From NCBI GenBank assembly GCA_019136395.1, contig JAGVUH010000245.1, positions 1-16,899 on the forward strand: a stretch of DNA of 16,899 nucleotides, given 5' to 3'. Position 1 is the stretch's first letter, and each line of letters begins with the position of its first letter. Of this stretch, positions 1-6,936 are shown in pieces. A program made the translations under genes and the position numbers. This DNA is from Gammaproteobacteria bacterium (GTDB taxonomy: Bacteria; Pseudomonadota; Gammaproteobacteria; Chromatiales; Chromatiaceae). The notes beneath the pieces are model-generated. The model had not been told where the DNA came from and made no database searches. It saw only the letters and a list, made by a program, of their open reading frames with translations.

Positions 1-870
1 AGGGGGGCGGATTGCCTGCCGACGCGCTATCTGATCCTGGAGCCGGGGGCGGAGTTGCGCGAACGCCAGCGGGACCTGCTGGCCGCCCGTCACCCGGACC
101 TGATCGGAAGCGTTCATTGGCTCACGGGTCTGCCTGAGGGTTTTAACGGCGTCCTGGTGGCCAACGAGGTCATGGACGCCATGCCGGTCAGCCGTTTTGA
201 GATCGGCGCCGCGGGCAAGCCGGCCGAAATCCGGGTCCGCCCGCCCGCGACCGCGGCGGACCCGGGTTGGGCGGAGGTGCTGGCGCCCCCGGAAGACCCG
301 GCCTTGGTGGTGGCGGTCGCTGGCTTGCAGGCCCGCGGTCTGGCCCATATGCCTGGTTATGTCTCCGAGATCAATCTTCGGCTAGGTCCCTGGCTAGAGG
401 CACTGGCCGGCACGCTGCGTCAGGGGCTCCTGCTCCTGATCGACTATGGCTACGAGGAGGTCGACTATTATCGGGCCGAACGGGGCATGGGGACCCTGGT
501 CTGCCATTATCGCCACCAGGCCCACGGTAACCCTTACGTCCATCTGGGTCTCCAGGACATCACGGCCCATGTGGACTTCTCAGCGGCGGCGAGGGCGGGC
601 CTGGCGGCGGGTCTGGAACTTGCCGGCTACACCACCCAGGCCCACTTCCTCTTGGCCCTGGGGTTGGATGAACTGCTGGCGGAGCGCCTGAACGGACCGG
701 GCGGGGAGGGCGATGCGGGCCTGAAACTCCTGCTGGGCGCCAAGCGGTTGGTGATGCCCGATGCCATGGGCGAGCGATTTCGGGTCCTGGGACTGGCCAA
801 GGGGGTAACCCCGGCGGGTGGCAAGTCCTGGCGTGGCTTTGGGCTACGCGATCTGCGCGGCAGGTTGTGA
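1..870 (+). CDS. MidA-family SAM-dependent methyltransferase, 5' end missing
   Basis: The frame is open from the first base of the window, so the N-terminal part, including most of the SAM-binding fold, lies outside; about 289 residues are visible. The fragment begins with a strand reading YLILEPGAELR, followed by the family signature NEVMDAMPVSRFE near visible residues 55-67. Later comes LLLIDYGYEEVDYY, then an R..MGTLVCHYRH segment and GLQDITAHVDF. This series is characteristic of the MidA/NDUFAF7 family, whose mitochondrial member methylates an arginine of a complex I subunit. The bacterial substrate is not established, so a protein-arginine methyltransferase role is inference. It should be a soluble cytoplasmic protein. 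It ends at TGA 868-870 and converges with the thioredoxin-like gene 29 bases away. A TTG at 55 is in frame but internal to the conserved region and is not the true start. Confidence 0.88.
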   Translation, partial: RGADCLPTRYLILEPGAELRERQRDLLAARHPDLIGSVHWLTGLPEGFNGVLVANEVMDAMPVSRFEIGAAGKPAEIRVRPPATAADPGWAEVLAPPEDPALVVAVAGLQARGLAHMPGYVSEINLRLGPWLEALAGTLRQGLLLLIDYGYEEVDYYRAERGMGTLVCHYRHQAHGNPYVHLGLQDITAHVDFSAAARAGLAAGLELAGYTTQAHFLLALGLDELLAERLNGPGGEGDAGLKLLLGAKRLVMPDAMGERFRVLGLAKGVTPAGGKSWRGFGLRDLRGRL

Positions 871-874
871 GTCA

Positions 875-896
875 GGCGGGCAAGTGATGCCCCGCC
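875..896. terminator. possible weak hairpin between convergent genes
   Basis: GGCGGG at 875-880 can pair with CCCGCC at 891-896 across a 10-base loop, in the 29-base gap between two convergent stop codons. There is no T-tract on either side, so this is at best a weak or Rho-assisted terminator. Confidence 0.25.
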
Positions 897-899
897 CGG

Positions 900-1403
900 C
901 TATTGGCCGCTGGCAAACAGGGAGGGGCTGGGGCGATCGCCACTCGCCAGGTTGTGATTGGCATGCGCCAGACGGGTCGCAACCAGTTCGCCATAGGCCT
1001 GAGCCCCATTGAAGCCAACCAGGGCCGGGGCGAGGGGCTCGCCCTCGGGGCTCAGGAAGAGGAGGGTAGGGGTGGCGAAGATGTCATAGCGCGCCAGGAA
1101 GAGACGGGTACGGATGCGCTCGCCGTCGAAGTCGGTGACCTTGCCGCCGGTATCACGGGAGATTTCCCGGGTGATCGCGCCGCCCGCGAGGGTATGGCCG
1201 GTGGCGGGATTGTCGAGAAATTCCCGGTGCAGGCGCTCGCAGTAACCACAGTCCGGTCCTGTGACCAGGAGGGCGATGGGCTGTCCCCGTTCGCGGGCCT
1301 CAGCGCCAATCCCGGCCCAATCGTAGTCGCCTTCGGCTGCTACCATAGCGCTAGGCGCCACCAGGGCCAGAAGCAGGATAAGGGCGAAGGGGTACAGCAT
1401 CAT
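900..1403 (-). CDS. secreted thioredoxin-fold protein (CGYC motif)
   Basis: 167 residues. Residues 1-23 form a clear signal peptide: a short N-region, a Leu/Ala-rich core, and an AMVAA cleavage region. A thioredoxin-like domain follows, with the redox motif CGYC at 52-55 and the conserved cis-proline loop ATPT at 110-113, before the strand LLFLSPEG. This resembles the SoxW-like and Thioredoxin_2-type periplasmic proteins that reduce or exchange disulfides, so a periplasmic thiol-disulfide role is likely. The precise partner cannot be read from the sequence. The tail after residue 150 is low-complexity and Ser/Asn-rich. The two first codons are both ATG; 1403 is used, with 1400 as an equal alternative. 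No strong Shine-Dalgarno sequence is visible. A 9-bp inverted repeat ends 11 bases upstream of the start, so expression may be controlled there. The downstream neighbour is the convergent MidA-family gene. Confidence 0.82.
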   Translation of the reverse strand: MMLYPFALILLLALVAPSAMVAAEGDYDWAGIGAEARERGQPIALLVTGPDCGYCERLHREFLDNPATGHTLAGGAITREISRDTGGKVTDFDGERIRTRLFLARYDIFATPTLLFLSPEGEPLAPALVGFNGAQAYGELVATRLAHANHNLASGDRPSPSLFASGQ

Positions 1404-1414
1404 GGGGAACAGCG

Positions 1415-1439
1415 TTAAGGGTAAACTTTCTACCCTTAA
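1415..1439 (-). promoter_or_regulatory. perfect 9-bp inverted repeat in a gene leader
   Basis: TTAAGGGTA (1415-1423) and TACCCTTAA (1431-1439) are exact reverse complements separated by 7 bases. The repeat ends 11 bases upstream of the ATG at 1403, so as RNA it would fold right before the start codon, and as DNA it could be an operator. On the plus strand it is followed by a 7-T run (1447-1453), so terminator activity on that strand is the alternative reading. Confidence 0.5.
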
Positions 1440-1469
1440 GAATATATTTTTTTGCTTATATGAGCAAGC
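1435..1469 (-). promoter_or_regulatory. candidate promoter for the thioredoxin-like gene
   Basis: On the minus strand TTGCTC (4/6 match to the -35) is followed by a 17-base AT-rich spacer and TATTCT (4/6 match to the -10). Transcription would start within or beside the 9-bp inverted repeat at 1415-1439. The region is a sharp AT-rich island in otherwise GC-rich DNA. The match is moderate. Confidence 0.4.
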
Positions 1470-1638
1470 GCTAATATTTCTGAGTGCTTTCCTAGGCCTT
1501 GACCGGACGGGTTCGCCAGGTCGGCCGGGTCTGTCATCCGGACTGGCTCGGCCGGGCCTGCCAAGTGGCCAGAGGGGCTGGTGGAGGGGGGCGGTTTGAC
1601 GCCTATTTCTTGCTTGTCGGCAACGGGGGGGTGGGGTG

Positions 1639-2430
1639 ATGGTGACTGAGTTCCTGGCCTATCTGGGGACCGGGGTCTTATCCGGGCTGCTGGCGGGGCT
1701 CCTGGGGGTCGGCGGGGGGGTGATCATCGTGCCCGCGTTGATTCTGGTCTTTGGCCATCTGGGTTTCGCCCCCCCCTGGCTTGCCCATCTGGCGGTCGGC
1801 ACTTCACTGGCCAGCATTATCGGGACTGGCTGGTCTTCCACCTTGGCCCATCACCGGCGTGGGGCCGTGCAGTGGGGTCAGTTCCGGCGGCTGGTACCCG
1901 GCATCATCCTGGGGGCCTGGGCGGGAGCGGCCATCGCCGGCCTCTTGCCCCAAGCCTGGTTGCAGCGGTTCTTTGGCGCCTTTCTGCTCTACGTCGGGCT
2001 ACGGATGTTATGGCCCCGGGAGCGAAACCGGCGCCTGACCCATCCGGGGAATTGGGCCATGGCCATGGCGGGGGGAGGAATTGGCGCCCTTTCGGCCATC
2101 GTTGGCATCGGTGGCGGTACCCTCACCGTGCCTTATTTGGTCAGGACAGGTCTGGATCTGCGCCAGGCGGTGGCGACCTCCAGCGCCTGTGGGGTGCCCA
2201 TCGCCCTGGCCGGGGCCCTGGGCTTCATGATCAGCGGCTGGGGGCGGGAAGGTTTGCCCGCGATGAGCACGGGCTTTATCTACTGGCCCGCGATGTTGGG
2301 TATCCTGATCACCAGCGTGCCCATGGCACCCATCGGCGCCCGGCTGGCCCATCGCCTGCCGATACCCATCCTCAGCCGGGTTTTTGGCACCCTGCTATTG
2401 CTGATGGCGGCCAAGCTGCTCCTGGGCTGA
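1639..2430 (+). CDS. TauE/SafE-family membrane permease
   Basis: About 263 residues, normal for the TauE/SafE (formerly DUF81) family of roughly eight-helix transporters for sulfite, sulfonates and related organic anions. The family's internal duplication is clear: GLLAGLLGVGGGVIIVP near residues 17-33 and GALSAIVGIGGGTLTVP near 149-165 are two copies of the same Gly-rich helix-loop motif. Hydrophobic segments fill almost the whole length, with only short polar loops (for example the Arg-rich stretch near 125-134). Sulfite export would suit a sulfur oxidiser, but the substrate cannot be inferred from sequence. The start used is ATG 1639, preceded by a G-rich Shine-Dalgarno-like tract; an in-frame GTG lies directly before it at 1636. 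The gene converges with the Met-rich protein gene, with only 13 bases between the stop codons. Confidence 0.9.
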   Translation: MVTEFLAYLGTGVLSGLLAGLLGVGGGVIIVPALILVFGHLGFAPPWLAHLAVGTSLASIIGTGWSSTLAHHRRGAVQWGQFRRLVPGIILGAWAGAAIAGLLPQAWLQRFFGAFLLYVGLRMLWPRERNRRLTHPGNWAMAMAGGGIGALSAIVGIGGGTLTVPYLVRTGLDLRQAVATSSACGVPIALAGALGFMISGWGREGLPAMSTGFIYWPAMLGILITSVPMAPIGARLAHRLPIPILSRVFGTLLLLMAAKLLLG

Positions 2431-2443
2431 CCACCTGGCGGGA

Positions 2444-3112
2444 TCACTTCGCGCGCTGCTCGGTCGCTTCAGGGGCCCTGGTCGTTTCGGCGGCGGGTTG
2501 TTCGAGCCACAACCGCCGGTAGAGGAAGAGGGTTCCGGCCGGGTCCCGCAAGGCGAGCCGCCCCTCGGACTCGGCGAATTCGAAGGGCCGAATGTGCTCG
2601 TTACCGGGGTTGTACAGGGCCAGGCGGTCTCCCTGTAACTGGATGTAGCCATCCACGTAATGACTGGCGCCGGGATAGATCCGGAAGCGGTTGCCCTGCA
2701 CGATCAGTAATTCCCCGTTCCGCCCCTCCCAGACGCCATCCAGGCGGGAAGGAGTACCCCAGGGCATGAAGCTCGTCGGGGTGTCGGGCATCTTCATGCC
2801 CTCGGTCATTTGTTGCAGGGCCGCGCCACCCTTTTCCATGCCTTGGTCCATGAGGGTCTTGGGATCGGTGGCACCTGGCATGCCGGTCAGGGGGCTGGGC
2901 ATCATCCCCGGCATGACGCCAGGGATGGGGCTGGGCATGGACCCGGGCAGGGCGGGTCCCAGGAAGCCCATGGCCTCCATCATCTTCGCCATGGCCTCCG
3001 CCATGGCCGCCCGTGGCGCGGCGCTGACATCCTCGGCGGCCGCAGCTACCGTGCCCGCCAGCAGGGCGAGCACGGCCAGCAACGCCCGGGCAGGGCCAGG
3101 GGCTCGGATCAT
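2444..3112 (-). CDS. secreted Met/Pro/Gly-rich protein of unknown function
   Basis: 222 residues from ATG 3112. Residues 1-25 are a signal peptide (MIRAPGPARALLAVLALLAG, then an Ala-rich cleavage zone). Residues 37-116 contain 16 methionines, first in a helix-like AMAEAMAKMMEAMGF stretch and then in Pro/Gly repeats of the type MPSPxxGxMPG at 59-80. The C-terminal part (about 122-203) looks like a compact beta domain, beginning SRLDGVWEGRNGELLIVQ and ending LALRDPAGTLFLYRR. I recognise no named family. Met-rich periplasmic segments occur in copper-handling proteins, so metal binding is possible but is inference. A GTG at 3148 would add 12 residues ahead of the signal peptide and is less likely. 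The gene lies tail-to-tail with the permease gene. Confidence 0.72.
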   Translation of the reverse strand: MIRAPGPARALLAVLALLAGTVAAAAEDVSAAPRAAMAEAMAKMMEAMGFLGPALPGSMPSPIPGVMPGMMPSPLTGMPGATDPKTLMDQGMEKGGAALQQMTEGMKMPDTPTSFMPWGTPSRLDGVWEGRNGELLIVQGNRFRIYPGASHYVDGYIQLQGDRLALYNPGNEHIRPFEFAESEGRLALRDPAGTLFLYRRLWLEQPAAETTRAPEATEQRAK

Positions 3113-3163
3113 CGGAAAGGTCTCATGGCGGCTGTTTGTAGGGTCCACACCAATGGCCGACCT

Positions 3164-3194
3164 GGGTCAGTCCAGTATTGATCGGGTCAGTCTA
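3164..3194. promoter_or_regulatory. direct repeat with 20-bp period, candidate operator
   Basis: GGGTCAGTCCA at 3164-3174 and GGGTCAGTCTA at 3184-3194 differ at one base and start exactly 20 bp apart, about two helical turns. They lie between the divergent Met-rich protein gene and the inositol-monophosphatase-family gene, where a dimeric regulator could control one or both. Confidence 0.4.
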
Positions 3195-3313
3195 GCAAAT
3201 GCCGGCTCCGGGCGTCGTCATGGATGGCGGCTATTTCCCCCGAGGCCAAGGGCTGCCGCGCTATGATGCCGGTTTTGGTGTCCCGAGCGCGTGTCCTGAA
3301 TGCCATGAATGCC

Positions 3314-4144
3314 ATGAGTCCGCTATTGACCGACCTCAGCGGGATGCTGCGTGCCGCCGCGGCCCGCGAGATTTTGCCTCGCTTCCAGCGCGTCGCTGTC
3401 CAGGCCAAGGCCGATGGCAGTCTGGTCACCCAGGCCGATCTGGGGGTGCAGGCCATCATCCGCGCCGAGTTGGAACAGGCCTTTCCCGGTATCCCCTTGT
3501 TGGGGGAGGAGATGTCGGGCGAGGAGCAACGAGCCTTGCTGGCCGGTGCCGAGGGGGGTATCTGGTGCCTGGACCCCCTGGATGGCACCAGCAACTACGC
3601 CGGCGGTTTCCCCTATTTCTGCATATCCCTGGCCCTGCTGCGGGGAGGGCGGGCGCGGCTGGGCCTGGTCCTAGACCCGGTGCGGGACGAGTGCTACGCG
3701 GCTGAACTTGGGTCAGGAGCCTGGCTGAATGGAATGTCCTTGGCGCCGCCCTTCGCGGGCACGGACCTGGGGGATTGTCTGGCGATCGTGGACCTCAAGC
3801 GTCTACCGCCGTTACTGCTCGCGCGCCTCGGGGGCGGGGCACCTTACCGTTCCCTGCGCAGCCTGGGCTCCGTCGCCCTGGAGTGGTGCTGGTTGGCAGC
3901 GGGTCGGGCCCGGCTCTACCTGCACGGTGGCCAACGCCTGTGGGACTATGCCGCCGGGCGGCTCATCGCCCGCGAGGCAGGGATCCGGAGCCAATTACTG
4001 GAGCCAGGGGGGCAGCCAGTGACCGATGAACTGGCGTTAACCCCCCGCCTGGCGGTGGCGGCCGCCAATCAGGACCTGCTGGCCCAATGGAGCACCTGGC
4101 TGGGCTTGGACGCCGGTTTGCGGCTTAAGCCGTCTGATGGATAG
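3314..4144 (+). CDS. inositol monophosphatase family protein
   Basis: 276 residues from ATG 3314, matching the usual 260-280 of the family. These are Mg2+-dependent, Li+-sensitive phosphatases acting on inositol phosphate and related sugar or nucleotide phosphates. All metal-site motifs are present: GEE at 64-66, DPLDGT at 87-92 (with NYAGGFP following), GSGAWLNG near 133-140, and the third metal motif WDYAAG at 210-215 followed by EAG. The SLGSVALEWCWLAAGRARLYL segment typical of the family is also present. Substrate choice (inositol-1-phosphate, PAP, histidinol phosphate or fructose-1,6-bisphosphate) cannot be decided. The product should be cytoplasmic. Alternative in-frame starts exist at 3305, 3266 and 3224; 3314 is chosen because the domain begins there, but no strong Shine-Dalgarno sequence separates the options. 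Confidence 0.9.
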   Translation: MSPLLTDLSGMLRAAAAREILPRFQRVAVQAKADGSLVTQADLGVQAIIRAELEQAFPGIPLLGEEMSGEEQRALLAGAEGGIWCLDPLDGTSNYAGGFPYFCISLALLRGGRARLGLVLDPVRDECYAAELGSGAWLNGMSLAPPFAGTDLGDCLAIVDLKRLPPLLLARLGGGAPYRSLRSLGSVALEWCWLAAGRARLYLHGGQRLWDYAAGRLIAREAGIRSQLLEPGGQPVTDELALTPRLAVAAANQDLLAQWSTWLGLDAGLRLKPSDG

Positions 4145-4330
4145 TTGGAGACGGCCACTGGCGGGCCCCGACTGAGCTTTTCAAGCCGGGACTGTGAGCA
4201 ATAAAGCCAGGACTTTGATTTGTCGGGCAGGGCCCACAATTCCAGCCCAGACCCGGAGAACTTCGCGCCGGGCCTCCGGTATCGCCCCCCGGTCGATCCG
4301 GTCCATTCCTAATCCCAGTTGGACGTCAAC

Positions 4331-4777
4331 ATGAGCGATAAGATCACCAATTACGACATGGAGCTTGGTAGCGGCATCGCTGCCTTCGAGGCCAAGCATT
4401 TTGCCCGCGCCGCGGGTCTGCTGTCCCCCCTCGCTGAGGCCGGTGACCCCCAGGCCCAGTATCGCATGGCGATCATGGCCCAGAATGGCCTGGGGATGCA
4501 TGAGAACCAGGGGCTGGCCTTCCGCTACATGAAGGCGGCGGCCGAGGCCGGTCTGGATATCGCCCAACATGGCCTGGGCTTCATGTACATGGAGGGGGAA
4601 TGCACCGACAAGGATCCCGCCTTGGCGGTGCACTGGTTCCGCCAGGCCGCCGAGCAGGGGCTGGCCGGTTCCCAGACGACCCTGGCGATGATGTACGAAG
4701 AGGGGCGGGGGATCGAACGGGACCCGGAAGAGGCGCGCAAATGGTACCGTCGGGCGGGTTTCGACGAGTTCGCCTGA
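4331..4777 (+). CDS. small Sel1-repeat protein
   Basis: 148 residues from ATG 4331, with GGAC about 6 bases upstream as a plausible ribosome site. After a short N-terminal helix (FEAKHFARAAGLLSPLAEAG) there are about three Sel1-like (TPR-related) repeats. They are visible as AGDPQAQYRMAIMAQNGLG (about 37-55), AGLDIAQHGLGFMYMEGE (about 73-90) and QGLAGSQTTLAMMYEEGRG (about 109-127), each followed by an A..W/Y.KAA-type helix. Such repeats build an alpha-solenoid for protein-protein contacts. There is no signal peptide or membrane segment, so it is probably cytoplasmic. Partners are unknown. The gene stands 186 bases after the phosphatase gene and converges with the acetolactate synthase gene. 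It is much shorter than multi-repeat Sel1 proteins but looks complete. Confidence 0.85.
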   Translation: MSDKITNYDMELGSGIAAFEAKHFARAAGLLSPLAEAGDPQAQYRMAIMAQNGLGMHENQGLAFRYMKAAAEAGLDIAQHGLGFMYMEGECTDKDPALAVHWFRQAAEQGLAGSQTTLAMMYEEGRGIERDPEEARKWYRRAGFDEFA

Positions 4778-4927
4778 CTCATCAAGCGGGGTGAGGTATC
4801 CCCGGTTCGGAGATCTGGCCGATCACCGTCTCGTCCTTCGTCCTGGTGCGGACCTCAAGCCTTTGGCGATGGCACCCCGCCTGCCAGGCCCTACAGATCC
4901 TTTCTGGCCCTCAGCCATCCCTGAACG

Positions 4928-6658
4928 CTATTCGATCATCTGACTGAGGCCATGGCCCGGTTGGACCATGGGCAGTACGTCCTCGGTCTTTTCAATCCAG
5001 ATGTCCACCAAGGCCGGGCCTGGCTGGGACAGGGCCGCGCTGATGCCTTCCCAGAGGTGCGCGGTATCGGTGAGGCGTGAGGTGCGAATCCGGGGGTAGA
5101 CCTGTTCCAGACCAAGGAGGTCGGGTATCTGGCGGCGGCAGGCGGGGTCTGTCAGGGTGCAATCGGGTTTGCATTCAGCACTGCGGGCCAGGCACGTCTC
5201 GTAGTGATGGCCCTCGTCCATCATGTCTTCCCACTGCCGCACCATGCCGAGAAAGCTGTTGTTGAGGACGAACATTTTCACCGGGATGCGGTTGGCGGCA
5301 ATGGTCCCCAGTTCCTGGATGTTCATCTGGAAGCTGCCGTCACCGTCGATGAGCACTAGGGGCTTGTCCGGGTTGGCGTACCAGGCGCCGATCGCCGCCG
5401 GGAGGCCAAAGCCCATGGTTCCCAGCCCGCCGGAACTGATCCATTGGCGAGGGCGGGAGAAACGGTAGTACTGGGCCGCCCACATCTGGTGCTGACCGAC
5501 GCCCGTGACCAGGGTGGCATCGCCCCCCGTCAGGCTGGAGATGGCCTCGATCACCGCCTGGGGCTTGATATGCACGGACTGGAGGTAGGGTTTGGGCATC
5601 TGGGTGCGCCACGTGGCGACGCGCGCCAGCCATTCCGGGTGCCGGGCGGACCGGCCGCTGGCTAGCCCGTAGTCCAGAAAGTCCTTCAGGTCCGCGGACA
5701 GTGACAAGTCGCTGCGGATGCGTTTGTCCAGTTCCGAGGGATCGATGTCGACGTGGGCGATCCGCTTGCCCTTGGCGAAGTCCTTGACCGCCACCCGATC
5801 GTCGAAACGCCCCCCCAGGGTCAGGATCAGGTCCGCCTCGCGCAGGGCATAGTTGGCCGGTATCGAGCCATGCATCCCCGGCATCCCCAGGAAATAGGGG
5901 CGTTGAAAGGGGATGGTGCCCAGGGCGTTGAAGGTGGTGGTGACCGGGACCTCGAAACGCTCGGCGAAGGCTTGCAACACCAGCGCCGCCTCGGCATGGA
6001 TGATGCCGCCACCGGCCTTGATGACCGGGCGCTGCGCCCTGGTCAGGGCCTCGAGGATGTCCTCTGCCCGGCTGGTATCGAAGGCCTGGGCTTCCCGATG
6101 GCGCGGGCGGGGGCGGTTAGCACTGACGACCTGGGCCAGTTGCACGTCCTTGCAAATGTCCACCACCACGGGCCCGGGCCGACCGCTTTGGGCTAGGGCA
6201 AAACCCTCCCGCAGCACCCATTCCAGGTCGCGGATATCCTTGACCAGGTAGTTGTGCTTGGAGATGTGCCGTGTGATGCCCAGGGTATCGACTTCCTGGA
6301 AGGCATCGGTACCAATGGCGAAGCTGGGCACCTGACCGGTGACGAAGAGGGTGGGGATGGAATCCTTGTAGGCATCGGCGATGGGGGTGACCAGATTGGT
6401 GGCCCCGGGTCCCGAGGTGGCAAGGGCAACCCCGACCCGACCACTGGTACGGGCATAGCCCTCGGCCGCGTGCCCCGCTCCCCCTTCCTGTCGGCAAAGG
6501 ATGAAGCGGGGGGATGGTTCCCCCCGCCGCATGCGCTTGTTCAGTTCGACATGCAGGGGAATGACGGCGCCACCGGTGTGGCCAAAAATGTATTCCACGC
6601 CAAGGTCGACGAGGGTATCGAAGAAGAGGCTGGCACCGGTACGACGAGGGTTGGACAT
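4928..6658 (-). CDS. acetolactate synthase large subunit-like ThDP enzyme
   Basis: 576 residues, the normal length for the AHAS catalytic subunit, which condenses pyruvate with pyruvate or 2-oxobutyrate in branched-chain amino-acid synthesis. Features seen include the N-terminal ThDP domain with catalytic Glu58 (in CRQEGGAGHAAEGYAR), TGQVPSFAIGTDAFQEVDTLG, the central domain GGRFDDRV, the GLGTMGFGLPAAIGA segment, and the ThDP/Mg motif GDGS at 439-442 with NN at 466-467. Two oddities stand out. The usual RHEQGA around the catalytic Glu reads RQEGGA and the usual GYPGGA reads GHTGGA, and residues 488-507 carry an extra segment with four cysteines (489, 496, 500, 507). No ilvN or ilvC lies nearby, so it may be a paralogue rather than the main IlvB/IlvI. 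The start is ATG 6658; an in-frame GTG at 6796 would add 46 non-family-like residues. No clear Shine-Dalgarno sequence is seen. Confidence 0.85.
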   Translation of the reverse strand: MSNPRRTGASLFFDTLVDLGVEYIFGHTGGAVIPLHVELNKRMRRGEPSPRFILCRQEGGAGHAAEGYARTSGRVGVALATSGPGATNLVTPIADAYKDSIPTLFVTGQVPSFAIGTDAFQEVDTLGITRHISKHNYLVKDIRDLEWVLREGFALAQSGRPGPVVVDICKDVQLAQVVSANRPRPRHREAQAFDTSRAEDILEALTRAQRPVIKAGGGIIHAEAALVLQAFAERFEVPVTTTFNALGTIPFQRPYFLGMPGMHGSIPANYALREADLILTLGGRFDDRVAVKDFAKGKRIAHVDIDPSELDKRIRSDLSLSADLKDFLDYGLASGRSARHPEWLARVATWRTQMPKPYLQSVHIKPQAVIEAISSLTGGDATLVTGVGQHQMWAAQYYRFSRPRQWISSGGLGTMGFGLPAAIGAWYANPDKPLVLIDGDGSFQMNIQELGTIAANRIPVKMFVLNNSFLGMVRQWEDMMDEGHHYETCLARSAECKPDCTLTDPACRRQIPDLLGLEQVYPRIRTSRLTDTAHLWEGISAALSQPGPALVDIWIEKTEDVLPMVQPGHGLSQMIE

Positions 6659-6936
6659 GCTTGAAGCCGCTAGGTGAAAAGGACGAGGATATCCTGAAGC
6701 CCTTAGCCGGTTGAAATCAAGAGGGGTTCCATGCGCGACAAAGGAGGGGTTGTCCCTGGCGATGGCGATGGCGCTGGCAGTTCCCGCGGGTACCACGCGA
6801 GAGAGGCCGCCCTGAGGCCGTTTTTCGCATGCAGGTCATGGCGAAGACATTCATTTGAGGGGACAGTTCGGAGGCGTGACGGGCCCATTCGTACTGAAGA
6901 GGGATGCTTCGACGGCTGGATTGGGCTAATTGATTG
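6659..6936. other. intergenic region without confident features
   Basis: 278 bases between the start of the acetolactate synthase-like gene and the stop of the cell-wall hydrolase gene, both on the minus strand. It should contain the promoter of the former, but I find no good -35/-10 pair and no hairpin with a U-run. Short open frames here show no homology-like features. Confidence 0.5.

Noticed and set aside
903..1418. 171-codon plus-strand frame opposite the thioredoxin-like gene
   Set aside because: The minus strand encodes a signal peptide, CGYC and the cis-Pro loop; the plus frame has no recognisable features.
1521..1556. Two copies of TCGGCCGGG 27 bp apart before the permease gene
   Set aside because: These are short GC-rich words in GC-rich DNA, the spacing is not helical, and nothing else suggests function.
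6703..6732. Possible 9-residue leader peptide (MEPLLISTG) before the acetolactate synthase gene
   Set aside because: Only three of nine residues are Leu/Ile, there is no convincing ribosome site, and no alternative hairpins or U-run are visible, so attenuation is not supported.
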